A stretch of DNA of 64,000 nt from assembly GCA_028023455.1 (NCBI GenBank), contig JAQFVV010006271.1, positions 1,544,487 through 1,608,486 on the forward strand. The letters are read 5' to 3'. Of the stretch, positions 34,151 to 48,064 are shown one piece after another. The position numbers and the translations under genes are program-made. How positions within the stretch are numbered: position 1 is the stretch's first letter; the number at the start of each line of letters is the position of its first letter. This DNA comes from Epiperipatus broadwayi (lineage: Eukaryota; Onychophora; Udeonychophora; Euonychophora; Peripatidae). The notes below the pieces were generated by a model, which was not told the DNA's origin, did not search any database, and saw only the letters and a list, made by a program, of their open reading frames with translations.

Positions 34151-37100
34151 CCTGATGAACTGCAATCTAACTTTTCAGATTAACAATCTGCTTACTAACA
34201 TTTAGCATCATCTTCAATGTTTTACCTGCGATCATGAAATGTTTGAAAGAATTTTTTTATCTCATGGACATTTTATTAACAATTTTGCCCAGTTTAAAAC
34301 AAAATCTAATTGTAAATTATTTTAACAAACATACTACTACATCAACAAACACTACATTAGTATTTTGTTAAAAAGTTATCCTCATTATATGACATTTTTA
34401 ATAAACAATATATCTCTCATTTGTTTTTTTAGATCATGCATTCTGCAGTCATCAGGAATTCTAGAACATGAATAATGTCTAGAATAATTATTCTTTTTTA
34501 AATGAGCTTTTTCATTTTTTCCAATTGGTACTTTTTGATTGGGCTTCTCTAAAATCTTACATTGCTAAATAATATTATTTTTCTGCATTCTTTATCATGA
34601 ACAAAAATATATTCTTCTTCTTCATTCTTTATTATGATAAAAAAAATAGTCTAGTTTTTACTTCTCAGAAGTTATTTTTTAGTTTTATTACAGTTGTTGA
34701 AGCCCCTGAATTTATTCCTTAACATTTACATTTTGATTCACTACATGTATGAATATTTACAATTTTATTTAATTTTTTTTGCTAATATTAAACCGTAATA
34801 GTGTTAAATAGTTATTTAAAATTTTAAGGCTTTATTGATATATGTAAGGTATTTATATCCAATTTTTGTTCTATAAAACTTTATGCTTATTCGTGACTAT
34901 ACAATTAATTTATTTTATAAATATATTAAACAACCTTCATACTATCTATCACATATTCTTTTTAAAATCATGTAAATAAAGATACATATGAATTTAAAAA
35001 GAATATGTAGAATATGGGGAAAAGAAGTGTGTGTATGTTTAAATTTAAAAAATCAGATATATTAATCTTTAACTGAGGTTAAACGTTTACATTTGTGTTA
35101 GAGATAATCTCTAGTTTTGTAAATGATTAATTATAATCATTATTGCATTTACCTAAGGTAGATGATGTCAAAGTTATGGATGGATTAAGTTTGACACTTG
35201 TAAATCAAAATGTAGCAATTAATTTATTTGATTAAAGAAGTAATCAGATGGTTTTTAATGCTTAGGACTTTATAAGAAATTTGATCCCCTGAAGAGGCAG
35301 ATATCGGTTCCCCAATTGATTTTAAAAATGAATAAATTGTTTATGATCATTCATAAAAAGATTAGATATTATGTAACATTTCACATCTGAAACAACGTTA
35401 TCATTCAAATGACTAAAACAAAATTTTATTTACAGGGGATCCATATCTGTCACAATCACTACTAAATTCAACTGCTCAAATTTATTTATTTCACATATAT
35501 CTTGATATTTATATTCATGATTTAGAAGTATTTGGATTACAAATATGCTTTTCTTTGAACTCTGTAATAGTGCATTTGTAAATCTGTCAAAATAAATAAA
35601 AACTCTTTAATTTATTAGTCTCTTAACCTTGTCTAATTTTAGTTATATAAAATAATTATGTGTCTGCTTGTCTCAAATATTTCTTATCAAATTAGCTTTG
35701 TGTAGTGTTAAAAGTTATATAAATTGTCATTTCCAAGCAGCAAATTTTAGCCATTTTATATATTTACAGGTATCCACAACTTTGGATCAAAATTAGGCTT
35801 ATGATGTAAATTTAGAAATCCCTTTCATCTACATGAAAAATAAAATAAAAAAAACACAGTGTGTTAATATGTTACAAAATTAATAAAAGATTTTGTAAAA
35901 ATTCTTTAATAAAATCAATTTTTCAATACAAATTTTCTTATAAGCTGCTTTCATTATAAAAATATTATGTAAGTTAAAATAATTAATTTTAAAATATTTT
36001 TATTGTGGTTAATTTAATTTTGAAAGATAAGCAACATAACTTTCTAAAAACATTTTATGATAACATTGAGCATGTTATTTGTAGCAAAAGCAGAGTATAT
36101 TTTAAGTTATAAAGATTATCTCAAATACATTTTAAAGAAATGAATTATTGATTGCTTCATTGGAAAGATGTTGTTAAAAATAAAATGCAAAGGAGAGCTC
36201 CGATTATGGAAGATGTTGAATTTTTTAATAAAAAAATATTGGCTGTAAAAGAAGTTAAAAGACAACATCAGTGAAATAATTTTAAATAAAAAGATTAAAG
36301 GTCTAAGTGATATATATATGGCTGTATTTTTAGTTCATGGGATTGGTTAATATAGTCATTATAACTCATCTCTACTATATTACTTTTTTTTCTATCCTTT
36401 TTTTGGAGTTCGAATTTTAGATAATAATTTATAATTGGCTAGTAATGATGATAAAATACATCTAGCATTTTAAATAATTCTTACAAAGACTCATGTGTAC
36501 CTGTTAATAATCAAATAGTGATAGAATAGAATAAATAATTAAGAACATTTTACTGACAATTATCTTTATAATAAATAAACAACATAATCCTTATTATTAA
36601 AATATTTTCTGAAGCCAAATATAAACAACGTCTAGGCAGTAATATTTTATATTTTACAATGGCATTAAATAATACACAGCTTAACATTTACTTAACTCAG
36701 TAGTGGTTTATTGAAATTTGAATATATGAAATGACCTTATGAATTTATAATATGCTTACTTGTATCCAGATATTAAAACAACTTCATGGTGTAATGCCTA
36801 GCATATTTCCATATCTTTTAATGACCCTGAGTAAAATTGAGATTTGCTGTTGCTAATTTTCAAATAATGTAATATTTTTTTCAAGAAACCACTGTATAGC
36901 CAACTTGTTTTTTATTCTATTATATTATCGACCAGTAAATGGTTATCTAACTACTTTGGTCAGAAAAGGAAAATAAATGAGAAAAAAAATAGAAAATTCT
37001 ATCAAATAACTTGATTATAATTATATTAATAGTAGAAAAGTATTTACACTTCCACTAGATTATTTAAAGAAGTTCCTCTTTTAAGAATACCATAATATCA

Positions 37101-37333
37101 TGGTTAACATATCTTATTGTCATGTCCATGGAGTTTGAATATGTGAGGAATTGAAAAGTACCTGAGGGGTTTTCAAACAAATTTATTTCTTAAAATAGTT
37201 AAACCATCTTTATATTATAGTTATTAGATATTTAACTAATCTTTCTTGGTGACTACATAAAAATTATCATCAACTATCAGTTAACTATCTTTTTGTGTGA
37301 TGTCACTTTGTACTATTTTTTTTTTCTCATATG
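34151..37333. other. Non-coding AT-rich stretch
   Basis: No coding region, RNA gene or recognisable repeat was found. A small inverted pair around CAGGGGATCC and GATCCCCTG (35.28 and 35.44 kb) is too short to classify. Confidence 0.5.
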
Positions 37334-37337
37334 TCAA

Positions 37338-37408
37338 GCCGTCGGCCGGGCGCGAACCCGGGATAACTGCTTGGAAAGCAGCTGCGCTAACCTCTCGGCC
37401 ACAAACGC
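37338..37408 (-). tRNA. tRNA-like sequence, possible tRNA-Gly(TCC) pseudogene
   Basis: On the minus strand the sequence has a good A box (TGGCCGAGAGG), an anticodon arm that folds with TCC in the loop, and a good B box (GGTTCGCGCC). The T loop is one base short when the stem is paired fully, and the acceptor stem contains mismatches, so it is probably not a functional tRNA. A run of ten A residues lies a few bases past the 3' end on the minus strand, instead of the T-run expected for a Pol III gene, which suggests a retroposed tRNA copy or SINE head. TCAAGC and GCTTGA flank it as an extra inverted repeat. The GC-rich composition contrasts sharply with the surroundings. Confidence 0.5.
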
Positions 37409-37412
37409 TTGA

Positions 37413-38000
37413 TGTAATCTACCATATTTCATATTTCAATTATTTAGTGCTGCATTATAAAAAAATATAACCAATATTAAATTGAATAGTAATAAATATG
37501 TCAAATGAAATATATTGTAACAATAAAATTAGGAAATGTTTTCTTATTAATTTCAAAATAAATAACTGCTCACTTTAAAAAAAAAATCATTGGGATAATA
37601 ACTCATTTCTCAATCAGTTATATAATTTTATTAAAATTTTGTTACAAAAACATACTACATTAATAATGATTTAAAAATTTAAAATATAAAGCTTTCACAT
37701 TTTAGTAAGTGATCTTGGAAATAATATTTAAAGACATACTATTATTTTTAAAAGTATTATGGATTACTTTATTTCTTTGTTTTACAATTTTATTTGAATG
37801 TAGTGAGTTAATTTCTTATAGGTTGATTTTTTGTTGCTTTTATTTAACATACTTAATAACATCATTGGTTCAAGACAAATATGAAATTTAAAAGAAAATA
37901 AAAAATACAAGCCAATCATTTTTCCGTTTTACATGGATCATTTATTCTGGAAAATTGGCATGTGAAATATCAGTTAAGATTTATATTCATAGCTGATGTT
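37413..38000. other. Non-coding AT-rich stretch
   Basis: Only a hydrophobic low-complexity open frame occurs (about 37.71-37.89 kb), with no splice or family support. Confidence 0.45.
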
Positions 38001-39270
38001 ATAAATGCTTTTTAAACAGTAGCAACTCTCTCATATATAGTGTGACCTAGTGCAAGCCATAGTAATCAGAAAATGCTAGAAAGTTTGTGCATCAAAATCC
38101 CTATCTAGTGCTTACTCATTCAATATCTCCATTAGTCTTTAGCTTGTAGCTTTGATCAATGAGGAGTCTCAGATATGAGAGCAATACATCTAAATCTTTG
38201 AATCTAATTAAACCTTCTGGACACCTTTTAATTTTTTAGTTAACTATAAAATTATGATTCCAAAGTAAAAACACAGTAAAATTTTCAATTCAAACTAAGT
38301 TCCTAGAGATCTGAACCCAGTTCAGTATCTATATATTTTGAAATATTTGTTTTTCTAATGATTTGTAGTCATTATCATCCTTTGGCCAGGATTGATACTA
38401 AAGTACTAGAACATCATATAATCAACATTTCTCATGCTTACATAATCTTTAAAACAGTAACAACTATCTCCATATAGTAGTGCCATCCAGTGCAAGCCAT
38501 AGTAATCAGTGGATGCTAGAATGTTTATGCATCAAAATACCTACCTAGAGCCTACTCATTCAATATTCTCAGAGTAGTTTCTAATTTGTGGCTCTCATTA
38601 TCCAAGACTCATCAGTGATGAAAGCCAGAATCTAATCTGGGAATTTTCGATGAGTATTCACTAGATAGGGATTTTGATGCACAAACCTTCCAGAATTCTC
38701 TGATTATTATGACTTACACTGGGTTGCACTATTATATGGAGTTATGACTGTTCTAAAAGATTGTGAAAACATAAGAAATGATGAGTCTATGATGTTTTAG
38801 TGATTCAATATCAATCTTAACCAAAGGATGTTGGTGACTATGACTACTAAAAAAAACTAAAGACATTAAAATGCAAAGATATTGATTGTATGCAGATTTG
38901 CATGATTATACAATTGAATTAGGTTGGATTGAAAACATTACTGTTTTCATTTGGGGATCATAGCTTTATAGCTAGTTAAAATAAAAAAAGTTGGCTGTTG
39001 GATGTTCACATGTGATTCAAAGATCTATTTGCAGTGCTCTCAAATTCAAAACATCTCTCTGATCAAAGTCATAAGCTAGAAACTAGTTTGGGAATATTGG
39101 ATGAATAGACTCTAGATAGGGATTTTTATGCACAAATCTTTAGCATCCACTGATTACTATGGCCTGCACTTGATGACACCATTGTATGGAGATAGTTGCT
39201 ACTACTTTAACAGATTGGGTAAACATAAGAAATGGTTATCATATGAAGTTTTAGTGGTTAAATATTTTTA
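38001..39270. repeat. 1.27-kb palindrome, each arm containing a tandem duplicated module
   Basis: A module of about 200 bp (landmark GTGCAAGCCATAGTAATCAG, then GCATCAAAATCCCTATCTAG) occurs twice in forward orientation (about 38001-38200 and 38430-38600). It then occurs twice inverted (about 38615-38780 and 39055-39270). The spacers between modules are also reverse complements of each other, so the whole structure folds as one palindrome. The inner palindrome (38366-38846) has arms of about 230 bp. No protein is encoded. It resembles a foldback-type element. Confidence 0.82.
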
Positions 39271-39814
39271 TAAATACTAATTTACATTTCATACATTTTA
39301 TTTATTAGCATGATTTAATATATTAGAGATTATATTTTTTGTTTTACAATGGTAGGTGAACAAATTCTTAATGATGAACTTTTTTATATCAACTTTATAT
39401 AACATGATTATTATCGTCAATTTCTTAGGGATTATATTTTGTATTGCTTTGCTTATTAGAAGATTGCTTAGGAATTCAATAGTATATATTGTGCCAGAAC
39501 ATTATGGTACATGGGTATAAATCCGTTAATATTTATTTCACTAATAATAATCAGCCATTTTTTTAAATAAAATTTTTTATAAATTTCAAATTGTATAATT
39601 TTTTTATTATAGGTATTGTATTTAATTAATGGGTTCCAATAATATAAAATATGTATAAAATGCTGTATCACTATATTATTCAAATAAAGTATTCATGTTT
39701 AATAAACTTTAAAAAAAGAGAAAAATAACTTTATAATATTATTTAATAAAAAAAAGTTAAATATTTAATATAAAGGAATTTTTTTTCTTTTGCAAAAAAA
39801 AAACATTTTTTTTT

Positions 39815-39866
39815 AATGCTGGTTTTCTGTGGAACCTATCTACCGCATAAAAAGAGAACCAGGTGT
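39815..39866 (+). mobile_element. Solo right end of a pogo/Tigger-like element
   Basis: TTCTGTGGAACCTATCTACC followed by GCATAAAAAGAGAACCAGGTG then TA closely matches the right end of the Tigger-like element at 57747-58919. No left end was found nearby, so it is a fragment. Confidence 0.6.
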
Positions 39867-40279
39867 ACTTATTACATTTCTTATATTTTTTTAATATTTA
39901 TAAAACAATTTATAAAAATAATATTGTAATTCTAAAGTTTCCAATAAACCAACAATACCCATTTCTCTCTAAGTGAACTGGGACTTTAACTATCTTCACA
40001 CATGTGTTACAATTTTATTGAATGTACAGAGTGTCATAACATTTCTATCCTTATAATTTTTAACATAATGGTCATAGAATACATTGTGAAAAATATATTC
40101 ATAATAATATATATTAAGAAAATGTAAATATGTGTAGAAACATGCTTAAAACCCTGCAGTACAATTAAGGAGGGGAGGGAATTTTTTGTTTATAGGAAAC
40201 TTTAATAATTATAATTAGAATATTTATTTATATAGATTTTGTAAATATAAAAAAAGGATTGTAATATGTTTATTCATAC

Positions 40280-40336
40280 ATATATATATATATATGTCCA
40301 CAGATGGCATTTATATATATATATATATATATATAT
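40280..40336. repeat. Two (TA)n microsatellite runs
   Basis: TA runs at about 40280-40295 and 40311-40336 are separated by a short unique block. An open frame across them is an artefact of the repeat. Confidence 0.9.
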
Positions 40337-41031
40337 AAGTAGGGGATTTAAGCACAGACTTTCAAGCACCCTTCAACTATCCACACTATCTTATACTACT
40401 GATACATTTGACCACTCACATGAAGAAAAGATAATCTGCAATATATGTATTTCGTGCTGAACCAGCACTCATCAGTTGGTCCATATCACCATCTCCCACA
40501 CACACATATATAATCAATGCTCAATCTATATTGAGATAGTAAATCTTCATACTTTAATGGACAAACTTCAGCCATCCATACCATTGAAAAACTGATGATA
40601 GAATGCCCAAATCCAATGCTGATGCCAATATTGTTGTCATGCCCATGTTGACCTTTAACTCTGACCTCTCATGCATAAGACTTTATCCATTTAAATATAA
40701 AGAAGAGGAAAGGACATGATGCAGGCTTAATGTGCAATATTTGAAATACAGGCATTCTTTATATACCCGGAGCTTAATTGTAAATATAGGGAATTTAAAC
40801 ACAGACTTTCAAGCAGCCTTCAACCCACACTATCTCATACCACTGATACACATGACCACACACATGTAGAAAAGGTAAATAATCACCAATATATCTTTTT
40901 TACATGTGTGAGGTTATGTGTATCAGTGGTATGAGATAGTGTGGATAGTTGAAAGGCACTTGAAAATGTGGGTTCAAATCCTTTATATTTACAATTAAGC
41001 TCCAGATATATGAAGAATGTCTGTATTTCAC
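40337..41031. repeat. Palindrome with an extra upstream direct copy
   Basis: A unit with the landmark CACAGACTTTCAAGCA and CACACTATCT occurs at about 40337-40447. It recurs as the left arm of a palindrome at 40741-40890 and inverted at about 40891-41031. The outer palindrome ends match (TTGAAATACAGGCATTC against its complement near 41020). This is two forward units and one inverted unit, an incomplete version of the composite order seen elsewhere in the window. Confidence 0.75.
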
Positions 41032-42754
41032 ACATTTCATTTATATATATGTGTGTATTTTATTAATTATATTATTGTAGTATAATGTAAATGATGTCCA
41101 TTGGGTAGAGTTGCTATAATAAGAGGAAACATCTTGATAGGTCCAAAGAAAGGAAAGCCTGAATAGATATATAAAATAAATTTTGATTTATTTTTAATTA
41201 TCGATTTCAATTTTGTTTAAGATTGATTATTTTAAATCTAATTTCTAAATATTACCGATTATTATAAAGATATTGGAAACCTTTGTAATAAAATTTGTGA
41301 ATCAAGTCTCAAAAAATTGTATATAAATACACACTAAACTAAAATATAATACACATTTTATAAAACTAAAATGTAATACACATTTTATAGCGTGTTTAAT
41401 ATTAAAAATCAATATACAAACTTAACGATTTACTTTAATGTGTAGATAACCTATTGAAATGCACTGCAAGATTTGCTGACAACTTAAAAGGTAGCAAAGA
41501 AGATTAAAAGTTGTAATAGCGCACGCGATTTATATGGTAAGCTTTTGAAAGTTAATTGTCCACGTGTGCATAAAGAATAGTTTCTAGAGGAAGGTAGGTC
41601 ACGGAATCTGGGTTTATTCGACGATTAACTGGAATAATGTATTTGAATAAATAATTAATGTTGCTTTAGAAAGTAGGGTAGGTTTTGCGGCAATAAATAT
41701 AGAAGTATATTGTATTAAAAGCGAAACACTTCAAAAGACATAGCATTTTTAATAAAGGTATACATTTTAAATGAAAAAAAAAAGCTAATAACAAAAAAAA
41801 AATCGAAACTTAAATAAAAATTGAAATAAATAATAACAACATGCATTTTAAAAACAGCATTTTAGAATATGATTTCTTCTCACCAGAAATGAGGGTGGAA
41901 TCATATTAGAAATTAGATTTTTATTTTATTTTTAAAGTCATGGACCTTTACACTCATCTAACCAGCATAAAGGAACATGAGATTTTTATTTTATAGGCAA
42001 TAAAAATATTTTCCTGACTACTACTGGTTGGTTAGTTGGATTAGCTTGGGCCGACTAAAAAATCTTTGTGTTATAACAAGCCAAGCCAATTTAAAGTCTA
42101 AACATTTTTGAATTTTATTTAATCGGATTCAAAATTGTATGCTAAAAACTATGCTAAATCAATAGTTGTGTGTGGGCAATTATATGGCAACCTCTTTGCA
42201 AAGAAATTGAGACGAATAAAAATAATTGCTAAGCTAGCTAAAAAGAAGTGAAGATATATAGATATGCTTGGTTATTTATAAAATTATATGTATTTGAAAA
42301 TGATTTTTTAAGCTTATCGGTGTAAAAGCAGGTAACAATTACAATCACCTAAGTTTTTGAGATTGTAACTTTTTTTTGTATCCCAAGTTTGTAAGCTAAA
42401 AGTTAATTTTTTAATTTAGCTTATAAGAGAATTAAAGCCTCAGCAAAAGATTCCAACAAAATCAATAAAGATAAAAATATTATTCTTTAAGTTTTTGTAA
42501 TCATTCTGGTAAATTATCAGAGTTTTTTTAAACCTGGTTTATTCTAAATAAGTTCAACTAGATATACATTTACTAACCAATAATTGAATCATTAGCTAGG
42601 TTGCCTATGAACTGCTCGCCATAAAAGATCCCGAGTCCCTTTTGGAATGGGAATATTTTACATAATTTATTTCGTGCTTCGACTCAAATTCTAAGGTATA
42701 TGACATGTAAAATAAATATATAACACAATAAATTAAAAATTCTTTGACTATGTG
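41032..42754. other. Non-coding stretch
   Basis: No coding frame was supported. The patch near 41.5-41.65 kb has a few CpG and is slightly more GC-rich than average. Nothing could be assigned. Confidence 0.45.
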
Positions 42755-42788
42755 CATATATATATGTGTGTGTGTGTGCGTGTGTGTA
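42755..42788. repeat. (TA)n(TG)n microsatellite
   Basis: TATATATGTGTGTG continues with one GC interruption up to the edge of the exact palindrome that follows. Confidence 0.85.
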
Positions 42789-42851
42789 AATTTATAAATA
42801 AATATTAGAAAATACAGTACTGTATTTTCTAATATTTATTTATAAATTTAC
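42786..42851. repeat. Exact 66-bp palindrome without spacer
   Basis: The 33 bases at 42786-42818 (start GTAAATTTATAAATAAATAT) are perfectly complementary in reverse to 42819-42851, centred on AGTACT, with no spacer. The next base on each side does not pair. It directly abuts the (TA)(TG) microsatellite. Confidence 0.97.
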
Positions 42852-45800
42852 GTATATTATTTTGAAGAAATACAGACAGACATCGATTTGTAATATTATT
42901 AATATATATATATAGAACCGGGTGGGGATATTAGATCGAATAATAAACAAAATATAGCATAAAATTTTTACTCTTTAATAAATATAGAAAACTGTGAAAA
43001 GCAAAATTGTGAAGACTTTTTTTTATATATAAAAATATGATACAATTATTTATTATAAATTCTATCTACTCCAGCTGCAATTTAAGTATTGCACCACACT
43101 GATCCCTTTGGCAGAGCAGCATAATATCTAGAGGGTACCTATGATCAGGCCGAAGTTATATAAGATTCATTACTATCACCACATTTACAGGCCATAGATC
43201 TTCTCAACTATTGGATTCAACCCCTGTCATTCAGAGCACTTTATTTGTTTTGAAGTAAACTTCAGGCTCCAGCTAACTGCCCTGAATGACGGCAATTAAT
43301 TCAGCGCCTAAGAAATCCTAACTAGCTCAATGGAAATAAATATAATAAACTGCATTCATTAGTGGTATTAGTAAAAGTATTGATCAACAAATACTAATTT
43401 CCAAAATAATTTATTTTAAATATTTAAAATTATCTAAGAACTAATTTATGAATCTATTCGTCATTTCTTCTGTGAATAAAATAATAATACATAACATCAT
43501 ATATCATGCACACATACTATTAATAAAAATAAAGCATAGATAAATATCAAGCATTAAAACATATATATCATGCACACACAGTTTCCATAAGTTATTTGTT
43601 TATGTGATTTGGAAAAGTTCTGGGAATGCTTACTTCTTACAATAACTGCACATAAATAGTCCTTATAGAGTTCATTTATTACACTGATTCTGGAGACTTC
43701 AAAGATTGCAATGGCTACAATAATATACTATGACACAATGAAAATAAAAAATAATTAATGTTACGTATAAGTTTTCAGATACATGATCCTGGATAGATGG
43801 CTGCTCCTTTCTCCTGTGTGATGCATGTTGTACCAACCAGTTGGATTCTAGATTTAATGACAAATGTGGTTTCTTGTTGCATTTCAGTTCAGCAGAAAAA
43901 TGTTTAAATGCCCAGGTTGTTAGATATTCATGGCAGTTAATTGGAGACTTTCATATATGCTAGAGCAGTCAGAGACTGGAGTATAGTGACATGCTTCTTA
44001 TTAGCACTGCATGCTTTTTTGGCATTCACAAAATAACATTTATTTGTTCTGACTGGAATAACACTGCTGAAAAATTTTCTGATCTCTGATGACCTTTTTT
44101 GGGGAGCCTATTTATATGCTATTACTCTTATTTTTCAGCTTGATTAACATTCTTTTTGATTAATTAAATTCCACATATCTGTTCACATTCCTTATTAGAT
44201 TAATTTTCTTATGATAAGATCTCATGTTTTAATTATCCCCATTGTTTATTTGTAGCCATCTTTGAATTTAACTTAATTTTTTATATTACAGACTTTATTT
44301 TTCATTTTCTTTTTTTTAAAATTCAACTTCTTTTTATACATACACATATATACACATTTTAATGTATATTTTAAAATCAAGTTGTTTACAGACATATATT
44401 TTTTTATTTTTTTAAATTAAATGAAAAGAGAGTATTTTAATTTCATGTAAAAGATTTATTTTTAAACTTTTATAGTTTTAACTTTTCTAAGTTAAATTTT
44501 CTCCCCCAAATTACTCTTAAATTAATTTGTAAAACTTTACCAATGACGCAGGGTTTAATTTTTTCCCCAGGCTAACCGTATTTTCTTTTTGTTAAAAAAA
44601 ATCTCTAAACTTTTATGAACAACTCTGTCAAACTTATTCTGACTTAGATATTTTTTATTAAAATCTTCATTTCTTTTTACAAAACTTATTTTAGTTATAA
44701 TGATTTTATTTTTGTTTTTTTATTTTTTACAATTAATTTTGAAACTTTCACGTTATTTATGAAAAGTTTATTTTAATAATTTTTAGACAAAAATTATGAA
44801 TATGTAGAGCTAAGATAGCAGTACAATATATATAGTGATATGTGAATATAAAAAATATTTTTTAAATTGTTTTTATTATAAAAAAATATAATTAAAATAA
44901 GAATCAATCAATAAAAGTATATTTGTTTATGTTTAGAATTAAAATTTTTCTTTCATTTAAAATAATAATAAGTTTTAAACATTTAATAAATATAGTAATT
45001 ATATCTTGATCAAAATTCAAACTTTATTTAAAGTTTTCAAATACATTTAATTGTTAGTAATAGCATGTAAGTTGGTATATAGCACAATGTTTCTACATGG
45101 CATTAATCTCTCTTTTTCAGATGTTGCTGACCTGATCTATGGCAACATTAGCATGGAAATTGAACATGAATCTTTAGATTCATGAGTACTGAATTTAAGG
45201 TGAAGCTCTAACAGTTTATTATATCAAAGGCAGAAATCATATAAATTTTATCTGTGAACATTCTCCTATTTTCTTCACTTTTCCTTAAGGCGAGGTTGAT
45301 AACTGAGTTTCAAACATTTTAATTATTATCCTAAGTAGATTTATAGAATTTTTTGCCATTATTATGAGAGCAGCTTCTTTGAATGTTTTTCTTTGTATTT
45401 TTTTCTTATCTTTTCAATATTTATGGCTTTTCTTTTCTAATCATGAGTTTGAGCTCTTTTAATCACTTTTCAATGTAGTAACAAGTATGATCAATATACC
45501 TTTTTCACATGTACATGATATTTTGTTGATACAGTTTTTGTTTTTCAACATTTCAAGTTAATGTTTTGTTGAGATTAGGATTTCTCATAGGGAGTTATGG
45601 TTTTGATAAGCTGTTCTGATGTTATACTGGTCACAGATTCATCTTACTTTGCCTGTTATCTCTTGGTATATATAGATGTTCTAGAGAAACAAAAATCATT
45701 TCTTTATATTCCTTGTTGTTATTTAAAGTTTTTTTAATGGCAGCTGATGAATAATCATTCTTCATATCAATTCCTTCTATGTAGATCTTTTTTATCCATA

Positions 45801-45950
45801 TTACTAGTTTCCAAACAATTTTTTTTGTTATAGTCTATAATGATAGTATAACTTCATGTTCTGTATTTATATTATAAATGCATGCATATATTAAAATATT
45901 TCAATGTATGGGGTTTTCTGTAAACTGTAGTCTTGATTTAGACATGGGAA
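42852..45950. other. Non-coding stretch
   Basis: No gene was supported. The region 43.08-43.33 kb is more complex, with an inverted pair around GTCATTCAG and CTGAATGAC (43228-43292), and may be an unrecognised repeat. The rest is AT-rich with poly-T tracts. Confidence 0.45.
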
Positions 45951-45952
45951 GA

Positions 45953-46056
45953 CTTGTTATAAATTTATCTAAGAATGCCAATTTTTGTTCTTGTTTGGAA
46001 AAACTTGTCACAAGATCATCTAAGAATGTCAATTTTTGCCTTTGTTCAAAAAATCT
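45953..46056 (-). repeat. Two in-frame 51-bp tandem units
   Basis: A unit of about 51 bp beginning CTTGT and containing ATCTAAGAATGCCAATTTTTG at slight variation occurs twice in tandem. Because 51 is a multiple of three, the minus-strand frame (45901-46101) encodes two copies of a 17-residue repeat around KLTFLDDLVTS and KLAFLDKFITS. No start context or family supports a gene. Confidence 0.5.
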
Positions 46057-46101
46057 GAAGAACAGAAATTGGCATTCATAGATATGTGTCAGCACTCTCA
46101 C

Positions 46102-47707
46102 ATACCAATGTCAAAATTGCTATTTATATTAAATATATATAAGCAGAAAAACACTTAACATATACATGCAGTGATGATAGAAACATAAAACATGGTGTAT
46201 TTTGGTTAAAATGGAACAGAACAAAGAAGTTTATTCAAAAACCAGTGATTTGAAAAATTAAAGATCTTCAGAAAACAAAATTTTTTTTATAGTCAACAAA
46301 AAAATATGAAACTCATATATATCAGAAATTACAGACAATCTAAAGTGATTTTACAATCAATTTAACATCATACCAGTTTTTCACAGGCATACAAAACTAT
46401 GGGAAATCCTAATATCTTCAAAACCTAAACTTGAAAATCTGAAAAGCTGCATCTATAAAATTCCATGTTAATGTTGAAGGATTTTTATTAGTGAAACCAG
46501 TCACTCTATTTAAAAAGTGATTAAAAGACCACAAACCAATGATTAGAAAAAAACAGAATCATTTATTTGACTGGAAAAAGACAACAATGTCAGACAAAGA
46601 GGAAACAGTACAATGAAAGAAATTCAACAATGACAAATGACATCATTACTCAACCTAGTGTTCTAATTAATAATGTTCAGAAGTCTCCCATTAACTTTGG
46701 CTTTTAAAAAAAAGAAATCAGGATAACCCAGATAGATAAGTATGTGGAATTTCTATTGACTGTTGACTTTGACATAATAGCCTAATTAGTTTATATTCAT
46801 AAACATAAAGATCCATATTCAATTTTTATGCTAATGCTATGTCAGCAAGAACAGAACATAAGAGAAAAATAATATAGCTTTCAACTTTATGTTATATACT
46901 AAGCTGTGTAATATTACTAACAGTTGAAGGTAATTGAAAAGTTTAAACAAAGTTTGAATTTTTAAAGATAATAGATGATGGAATTATTTCAGTATATAAT
47001 TGCTATTAAAACACTACATTATAAACTTTTAGACAAAAACTAAATGTTTGGTATGGACTTAATTCTACTTTTCTATGTAAATGTAGATCTGAAGGGGTTA
47101 TTTGTAAAAATTTCCAACTAATACCTCCAATTTCCAGAGAGTGAAAAAGTACTTAAAATGCAAAGGTGGCTTTGTTAAGAGTAAGAATAAGTGCTTAAAT
47201 AGTTTCCAAATATAAGACCTTATATTCCATTGGTAATATAGATTGTTTTCTAAAAAACATCTCAGTGGTAGAGACTTTATAAAATGTTTTTAAACAAGTA
47301 GGAAATCATATTTTAGTTTGCATGAAAAATAAAAGACAAAATTAAAATCTTGTCAAACGTATATGAGCATATCAAACAACATTCTGTACCATACTACCTA
47401 TTAGATTCATCGGTTAAAAATCTCAGTTCTAATCATCTAATAGATGCTGAAGTTTTTGTTGTGAAAAAGAAATTAAACTTTGCATTAACAACTTTAATAC
47501 TCCTTTAATAGATATAATGGTAGCAATTGAGGAAATCACTCAAAATTGCCTCTTCAAGAAATAACAGAATTAAGATAAAGAATAAATAAAACACTTGAAA
47601 GACATTTTCTAAGATGAGAGAAAAACTATTAAATATGACACTCTGAGTGCTTCTACTTGAGTCCCATGGTTTTGCCAGTTAACAGCTTGGATAATTGGAC
47701 CCTTTCA
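46102..47707. other. Non-coding stretch
   Basis: The composition is slightly less AT-biased than the surroundings, but stops are frequent in all frames and no motif was recognised. It may be a decayed repeat. Confidence 0.4.
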
Positions 47708-48064
47708 CAAACCAAAAAATATTTCATTATTGTGAAAGTGCAAATATATACTCTACTGTTTATGTATTTTTTTTCCAGATTATTTTATAAAAATTAAACA
47801 ATAATTTATTATTATAAAAGTATCTTATTTTACATTGCCCAGATTTAATTTGTAAAGAAAATACAGGAAATTGTTTCAATTTTTTTAATTATATAAACCA
47901 AACAGTATTTTATTAATGTAAAAGTACAAATGTATTTCAACTATTTATGTATTTATTTTTAGAATATTTCATATAAGTTAAACAATATTTTATTATTATA
48001 AAAATATGTTATTTTACATTCCACGTTCATTTTGTGGACAAAATATGGGGAAATGTTCAATTTT
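47708..48064. repeat. Tandem duplication, period about 186 bp
   Basis: A unit with landmarks AAACCAAAnAnTATTTnATTA, CTATTTATGTATTT, TTATTATTATAAAA and TTATTTTACATT occurs twice head to tail (47708-47893 and 47894-48064), at moderate divergence. Confidence 0.65.

Noticed and set aside
40266-40460. Open frame encoding IYIYIYI repeats
   Set aside because: It is produced by the (TA)n microsatellites; composition is repeat-derived.
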